Origin: Pohlia nutans
Taxonomy: Eukaryota; Streptophyta; Bryopsida; Bryales; Mniaceae
Direction of reading: 5' to 3'
DNA length: 64,000 bases
NCBI GenBank assembly: GCA_022496805.1
Contig: CM040107.1
Location: forward strand, 6,592,501-6,656,500
A model generated the notes under the pieces. That model was not told the DNA's origin and searched no databases. It worked only from the letters and a program-made list of their open reading frames with translations. The position numbers and the translations under genes were made by a program. Positions 59,401-64,000 of this stretch are shown one piece after another (the first letter of the stretch is position 1; each line of letters begins with the position of its first letter).

Positions 59401-59878
59401 CTTCGACTCTCTTCTTGCACCGTTTTCTCCTACTTTGATATCTCGTCCTCAGGCATTGGGTAGGGTCACTACACCCCCGGTGAATCCCGCCCCTGCTAAG
59501 AAGCCCAAGACCAACAGATTCAATTGTGAGTAAGTTCGGAATCTCTAGGAATGCCCAATGGTTCAGATCTCATAACATATAGCATGCATTTCTGCAGTTA
59601 TCTCTCAGTCCTTACATTTTTTCTCAACCTCTTGCAGAGATATGCGATTTTTGCGACGGCATCAAACTAGTTGCAGCCCGCCTTCTACGTTCACTCTTCC
59701 CGATTATGCAGCGTGCATAGCGGATGCTTATGCTAAAGCCTCTCCTTGCATGTATCAGCGTAAGCGTAGGTACAATCCGAGAGTCTGGAAATACATAGAT
59801 GATGAGGCAGAGCAGGGAGAGGAATTTAATATGGAAGTGTCTGCCGATAGTGAGACTAGTTCAAGTGACGGCCTTTGA
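53441..59878 (+). CDS. ParB/Srx-like plus degenerate beta-class DNA methyltransferase-like protein, copy B
   Basis: Model: 53441-53899, 55220-55254, 55571-56215, 56308-56503, 56596-56744, 56918-57116, 57197-57435, 57561-58389, 58476-58823, 58975-59236, 59334-59529, 59638-59878; all joins agree in phase. The join 56215/56308 is the least certain. Order of domains: an acidic repeat-rich N-terminus; a ParB-like domain with KMFYVWDGNHRVTAW (compare NGQHSVKAS in copy A); a helical middle; a long Lys/Glu coiled coil (about 57850-58050); then a methyltransferase-like fold in beta-class order, with motif IV-like DLIIADIPEN (usual DPPY) before motif I-like PGDTILDCKAATGTS (usual DPFAGSGTT), then RAGLALGCHVLALEDD. 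The catalytic DPPY is lost, so base methylation is doubtful. ParB-methyltransferase fusions are known in bacteria and phages; a spliced plant-lineage version is unexpected. Confidence 0.68.
53990..55170. repeat. ~146-bp minisatellite in intron 1 of copy B
   Basis: About nine units. The GAGGATGAC landmark recurs near 54291, 54435, 54581, 54726, 54875 and 55023, that is every 144-149 bp; the two or three units before are more decayed. Each unit includes TCCTCGT-cc-ACGAGGA, a perfect 7-bp-arm dyad in the best copies, plus TACTCACAGTGAGTGTGG, itself a dyad. Units become more uniform towards the 3' side. Confidence 0.88.
56748..56810 (+). repeat. Interstitial plant-type telomere repeat (TTTAGGG)8
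   Basis: One degenerate TTTAGGA (56748-56754) followed by eight perfect TTTAGGG units (56755-56810). It begins two bases after the proposed 5' splice site GT at 56745, so the repeat fills the start of an intron of copy B. It supports a plant-lineage genome with Arabidopsis-type telomeres. Confidence 0.95.
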
Positions 59879-60153
59879 GATTATTTCTCTATTTATTCAT
59901 ATACGGATTTATTCTGCAATCTACCAAGTCGATTTGTATGTGCCCATTCCTAGTCCTTGATACTGAAGGTGCAAGACTCAATGTGTCTAATCTCTCCACT
60001 TTTATAATTCTCTTGTAGCACACTTGGTGTACTCAATGTAGGAGAGCCACTAGAATTCCAAGTATGAGTTGACCGTGGGTCATATACTTCAAAATTTTGT
60101 TATTTATTACCCAATATCAAATGGATCTACAAACACCACTACCACTATCTCTT
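59879..60153. promoter_or_regulatory. Shared 3' region of two convergent genes
   Basis: 275 bp between the stop of copy B and the stop of the minus-strand transposase-like gene. It must hold both 3' UTRs. I see no canonical AATAAA on the plus strand here. Confidence 0.4.
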
Positions 60154-61396
60154 TTACAGCCCATATCCAATGCTCATCAAGGTCATTGCTTGTTCTCGAA
60201 GACTGTCTTTTAAATACGACTCGTACTCAACTGACTGCTTCACCGCGCGCATCATGTCGTCTATTGTGGCAACGTACAAACACGTCCCTCTACTCTGTGT
60301 CATCCGCTGCCAATAGCTGTATACAGTCTCGCCCAGGTTGCATGAAGGAATGTCCGCAATCTACTCTGCCGTTAGATCCTGGAAGCCACATACCAAATGT
60401 TGAATGAGTAAGACGACAAAGAAGTCATTCGGATTTGTAGGATAACATATTCATAAATAGGTATTGAAATCTCACAAGCTCATAGAAACCACCCCATTGG
60501 CGGAATCTGAAGTGCCAAAATCCCAGCCAATCATCCAGTACTCGCAGTCCATCTTCAGTGGCAGCTCCTGATGACAACCACCAGTCTCTTATGCAATGGC
60601 AGAACTCTTCAGCCTCCCACGGGGTCTTTGCCTCTCTGAAATTCGTACACAGTCTCTTGTGCATTTCTCGGAGGTCTGGCCGGATGTGCTCCACCGTGTA
60701 TCGCTCCAAAGAGCCGGTCCATTCAACTTCATTGTATCTTTCTCTACCAACCATCTGCCTATTGGGATTTCCATTCCCGTACACAATCCTCACCGCCATC
60801 CAGTTCGCTTCATCCACGCCTGCTACAAACCCCTTGAAGTAAGGGTTTGGAACTCCGTTTCGTTCCATCACCTTGTTGAGAGCCAACCACATGAGCTTCT
60901 GTGAATCGACATCTTCGCTCAAGATTTCGCATGTGGCTATTGTCATCAGGCGACACATTTCTGAATCATAGACATAGCAAGACATAGTTGTCCAGCCTCT
61001 TACTCTGTTGAGGTGGTCAAACATGATCCAACGTTTGTCTAGGTCCCCACCCAGTTGCATGCGCCTTACAAGATCAATGCCACTGCCAGGTCCATCTTCT
61101 GACATCTTGAATATGTAATACCGTCCAGTTCCAAATCCGAATCTGTCGCTAATCTGAATGAAGGCGTATGGACACTCAATCCTCAACTGCTCGATCATGT
61201 CGAGCGATCCTCTCTCTTCACTAACGGTTGATTCCAACCTAGTAGCATCCCATCTGTATCGGGAATGGTACATACTGAAATGCTCAATCATAGCCAGATA
61301 CATTTGTGATCAAGATGGTACTCCTGATCCATCACTACCTATTACACGTGTCGTGTCAACCTCAATAGAGGACTCGCCGGTGAAGCTTGTACCCAT
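60154..61396 (-). pseudogene. Second MULE transposase-like gene, catalytic positions lost
   Basis: Exon 61396 to about 60482 (ends FYEL|gtgaga), then 60378-60154 (cttccag acceptor). The text parallels the transposase at 51.9 kb: YYIFKMSEDGPGSGIDLVRR, WTTMSCYVYDSEMCRLMTI, RQWGGFYEL, then IADIPSCNLGETVY. The first Asp (VYDSE) is kept, but FIADSAQANW has become FVAGVDEANW (second Asp to Gly) and the CFFHW knuckle has become YNEVEWT. There is an in-frame TGA at 61310-61312 and a TAG at 60361-60363. No SWIM exon follows. It converges on copy B with only about 275 bp between stops. It is a dead paralogue unless the two stops are avoided by unseen splicing. Confidence 0.6.
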
Positions 61397-61399
61397 TTC

Positions 61400-62100
61400 T
61401 CTACAACAACAAACTAGACACTCAAGACATAAAATTCAAGGGAGGACACTACCATGAGAGACAAGTCGACACACGCTGGAGAAGAGCGTTGTGAATGGCC
61501 ATATATATATTTCGCATCATTATCTGTTCGTATGGGTCAAATCCAGAGTCTTCTAAGTCAATTTCTATACACAACTTTTTCGACCGTGTCTACCAGTACA
61601 AGACTTCCATGAGTCAGAATAGATTTATTCTTATATTGGCATCACTGATTCGGTTGGATACGAACTCAATGACAGAAGGATCTAATTCTGAAATGCAAAC
61701 GGATTCGACTTCCAGATTGCCAGCCGTCAATTCATTTCTAATTTGGCATTTTTATGATTGATGCTATTAGCAGATAATGTACTAACCCTCTCGAGATTTC
61801 AGCAGAGACATTTGCACCCTTAAGACAAAACTCATCAATGAATCCCTGTCCGCCACCAACAATGACCAATAATTAATTCTAGAGAATGAAGAGCCTGAGT
61901 CAAGGGTGGGGCGCGAGGCAAACAATCATCCTAGTAAACTAAGAGTGTTTGCGAGTGTTTGCTTGACTTCCCCCTTAGGCGATGGCGAATACATACACGG
62001 ATGAAAGACCAACTGTCGTGCTAAGCATGGCATCATGATCCACGTTTTCAAATGTTCATGCAACGTCACAAATTATTGTCTACAGAATACCAACCTAAGA
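61400..62100. other. Intergenic sequence
   Basis: No gene or repeat recognised. Short open frames lack domain features and splice support. The start region of the minus-strand transposase-like gene may extend into the first part. Confidence 0.45.
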
Positions 62101-62104
62101 AAAC

Positions 62105-64000
62105 CGAGAAAAATCACCGGAGAACGGTTCCTTGAACCAAGCACCGGGCCAGTTCCCGGGAGTTCCCGGGACTAAGCACCTGTGCTGTCCCTGGGATTGT
62201 CCCCTGGCTATCCCGGGATAGTCACGGGTGCATTAGCGTGGAGCAGTGAGGACGGCAACACGTGCAGCGGAACGCGCAGCAGCACGTGCAGAAGAGCGAG
62301 CGGCAACGCGAGTTATTCCTATCGCTGGCAAGCCGGCTGCAATCACTGCAAGACTCCACAATTCTAAGCATTTTTCAGACCCGTTCCATCTGCACTCATC
62401 AGCCCGTGTTCAATCCCAACCGCTCATACTTTTTGTAATCATTAATATGAGTTCGATTTAGAAAACACAAGAGGCTTCATAGGAAGAACGAGCATGGAAC
62501 ATAATGGGGTTCACTATACTCACCCAGCACTGGAAAAGTCCCGGACTGACCCGGGCAGTCCCAGGACCTAGCACTGGGACAGTCAATGAGCTATTACAGG
62601 CAGTCCCGGGACCAAGCTCCTGGACAGCGCGGCAGCGTGCAAGCGTCAGCGCGGGTGGCGGAGGGAGGAAGGAAGAAGCTCATCAAAGACCCTCCAATGC
62701 CCATCATGCTGAATTTTTAGCATTGCATCTAATGTTTGCCACTATTAGATGATACTGTGCCAACCTATAAGTCCATCAATTCAAACGGAATACCCAATGA
62801 AAATGCAAGCTAACAATTTCCATCAATAGATTACGTACCCATATATAATGCGATGGTCTCTCCTTCAACACGAAAGGGTTTCCAATCTTCTTGGACGACC
62901 GTAGAGGTCCCCCGACATATTGAATGGGGAACAAGGTTTGGTAATAGTCCGCCCACACAAAGCCTACAGCAAAGTGTACGCGTGGCAGTCGGCACAGACG
63001 GCAGCGCGGGCGCGTTTGCACGAGCAGCACACACGCGCGTTTGCACCTGCGCGCCGACGCGAGCGGCAAAGTGGGCGCGTCTGCCATGTTTGCGTGGGCA
63101 TCTCCTTGGATAATAGAGTTCCGTGCGAGTGCACTCAGTTCACAGATGGTGAGTATGCCTACATTGTGGAAGGATGTTTGAACCCCCCCTTACTGCAGCA
63201 GAAGCTTGAAAAAAATCTGACAAGAATCTGCTCTACTATTGTCAGCCCGGAGCTTGCCCTAGTGAGCGAAACACCGACAAGGTTTGCAAAGGCGACATTC
63301 AACAGCTATTCTTCTAGGAGTGAAGAGAGAAGTGTGGGTGCACCCAGTCATGATTGGCCTTGGTGATTCTTTGATCGGTTTCTTCCTTTCCTTTCGAAGT
63401 CCGTCCGTCGTTCTCACCGGCACGTGCAAACGCATGCGCACCTGCCACCACAGTCACAAGCGCTGACATACGCACCCGCGACAGTCCGGGTTATCCTATG
63501 TAGTCCCGGGACGAAGCACCGTGACAGTCCGGGTTGTCCCGGGCAGTCCTAGGACTGAGCACCGGGACAGTCCCTACGCTGTCCCTGGCACTCCCGGGTG
63601 CAAGCACCGGGACACTCCGGGTTGTCCTAGGCAGTCCCGGAACTACGTACCGAGACAGCCCGGGCGACCAAGCGGGCAGCAGCATCTGTACTGGATTGAC
63701 GAGTTGCGATAAAACTCCTACCTTTCACTTCCGGGTTTGAATTACGAGTAGATGTGGTTTGCATGGACTCAAGGACTTGTTGTCCTTTTTGGTGATACTT
63801 TCCGAAGTAAGCTCTCTTTTGATCGCTGCAATGTGGCAGTCCTTAGGGCTGTCCCGGTGGTTTGTCCCGTGACTGACCGGGATTGCCTAGAGGCTGTCCT
63901 GGTGGTTGGTCCCGGGACTGCCCGGGACTGCCTAAGGGCTGTCCCGGTGGTTGGTCCCGGGACTGCCCGGGACTGCCTAGAGGCTGTCCTGGTGCCTGGT
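62105..64000. repeat. CCCGGG-centred dyad repeats, tandem at the window end
   Basis: Copies of a motif such as AGTCCCGGGAC-CAAGCACC-GGGACAGTCC occur near 62145-62220, 62530-62630, 63480-63660 and 63840-64000. At 63850-64000 they form a tandem array of about 48-50 bp units (CTGTCCCGGTGGTTGGTCCC then GGGACTGCCCGGGACTGCCT) that continues past the end of the window. GC content is much higher than in the surroundings. They could be subterminal repeats of a transposon or a minisatellite. Confidence 0.75.

Noticed and set aside
62920..63366. 148-codon plus-strand open frame
   Set aside because: Arg/Ala-rich text arises from GC-rich repetitive sequence; no domain or splice support was seen.

Overview
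The window is eukaryotic nuclear DNA from a plant-lineage organism. It shows spliced genes with GT/AG introns, interstitial repeats of the plant-type telomere unit TTTAGGG, CACTA, Mutator-like and gypsy-type transposons, AATAAA-like 3' signals and long AT-rich non-coding tracts. A TE-rich streptophyte such as a charophyte alga would fit, but no species can be fixed from the sequence. No rRNA, tRNA or CRISPR array was recognised.

Layout. 0.3-8.2 kb: a broken multi-exon gene (copy A) encoding a ParB/Srx-like domain followed by a degenerate beta-class DNA methyltransferase-like domain. Its upstream region and introns are full of short dyads built on AGGTCGA/TCGACCT, and a 2.1-kb CACTA transposon sits inside one exon. 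8.4-10.7 kb: an FCP1/NIF-like HAD phosphatase-fold gene and a probable truncated tandem copy. 10.7-14.2 kb: a 3'-truncated minus-strand LTR retrotransposon. 14.2-17.5 kb: AT-rich sequence without recognisable genes. 17.5-40.0 kb: a 22-kb CACTA element (3-bp target duplication TAA) that is a nest of insertions. Inside it lie two copies of an unusual element X (ends TGTCG...CGACA, 5-bp target duplications, no visible LTRs), and X1 is itself split by a gypsy-type element that has lost its reverse transcriptase.

40-45.6 kb: a minus-strand pseudogene, a probable solo LTR, a long hairpin and a piggyBac-like TTAA element. 45.7-61.4 kb: the gene-dense end. In order it holds a hypothetical gene (-), a small protein (+) that shares a motif with the neighbouring transposase, a Mutator-like transposase with a SWIM zinc finger (-), a basic NLS-rich protein (+), an eleven-exon ParB/methyltransferase-like gene (+, copy B), and a second transposase-like gene that has lost catalytic positions (-). 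62-64 kb: GC-rich CCCGGG-centred repeats that run off the end.

The most unusual signal is the pair of ParB-like plus methyltransferase-like genes. Both have degenerate methyltransferase motifs, and each carries an array of dyad-symmetric repeats in its introns or upstream region. ParB proteins bind clustered palindromes in bacteria, so these arrays could be cognate sites. That link is inference. All gene models rest on reading frames, splice signals and phase agreement seen in the sequence; family names come from motif recognition without database searches.
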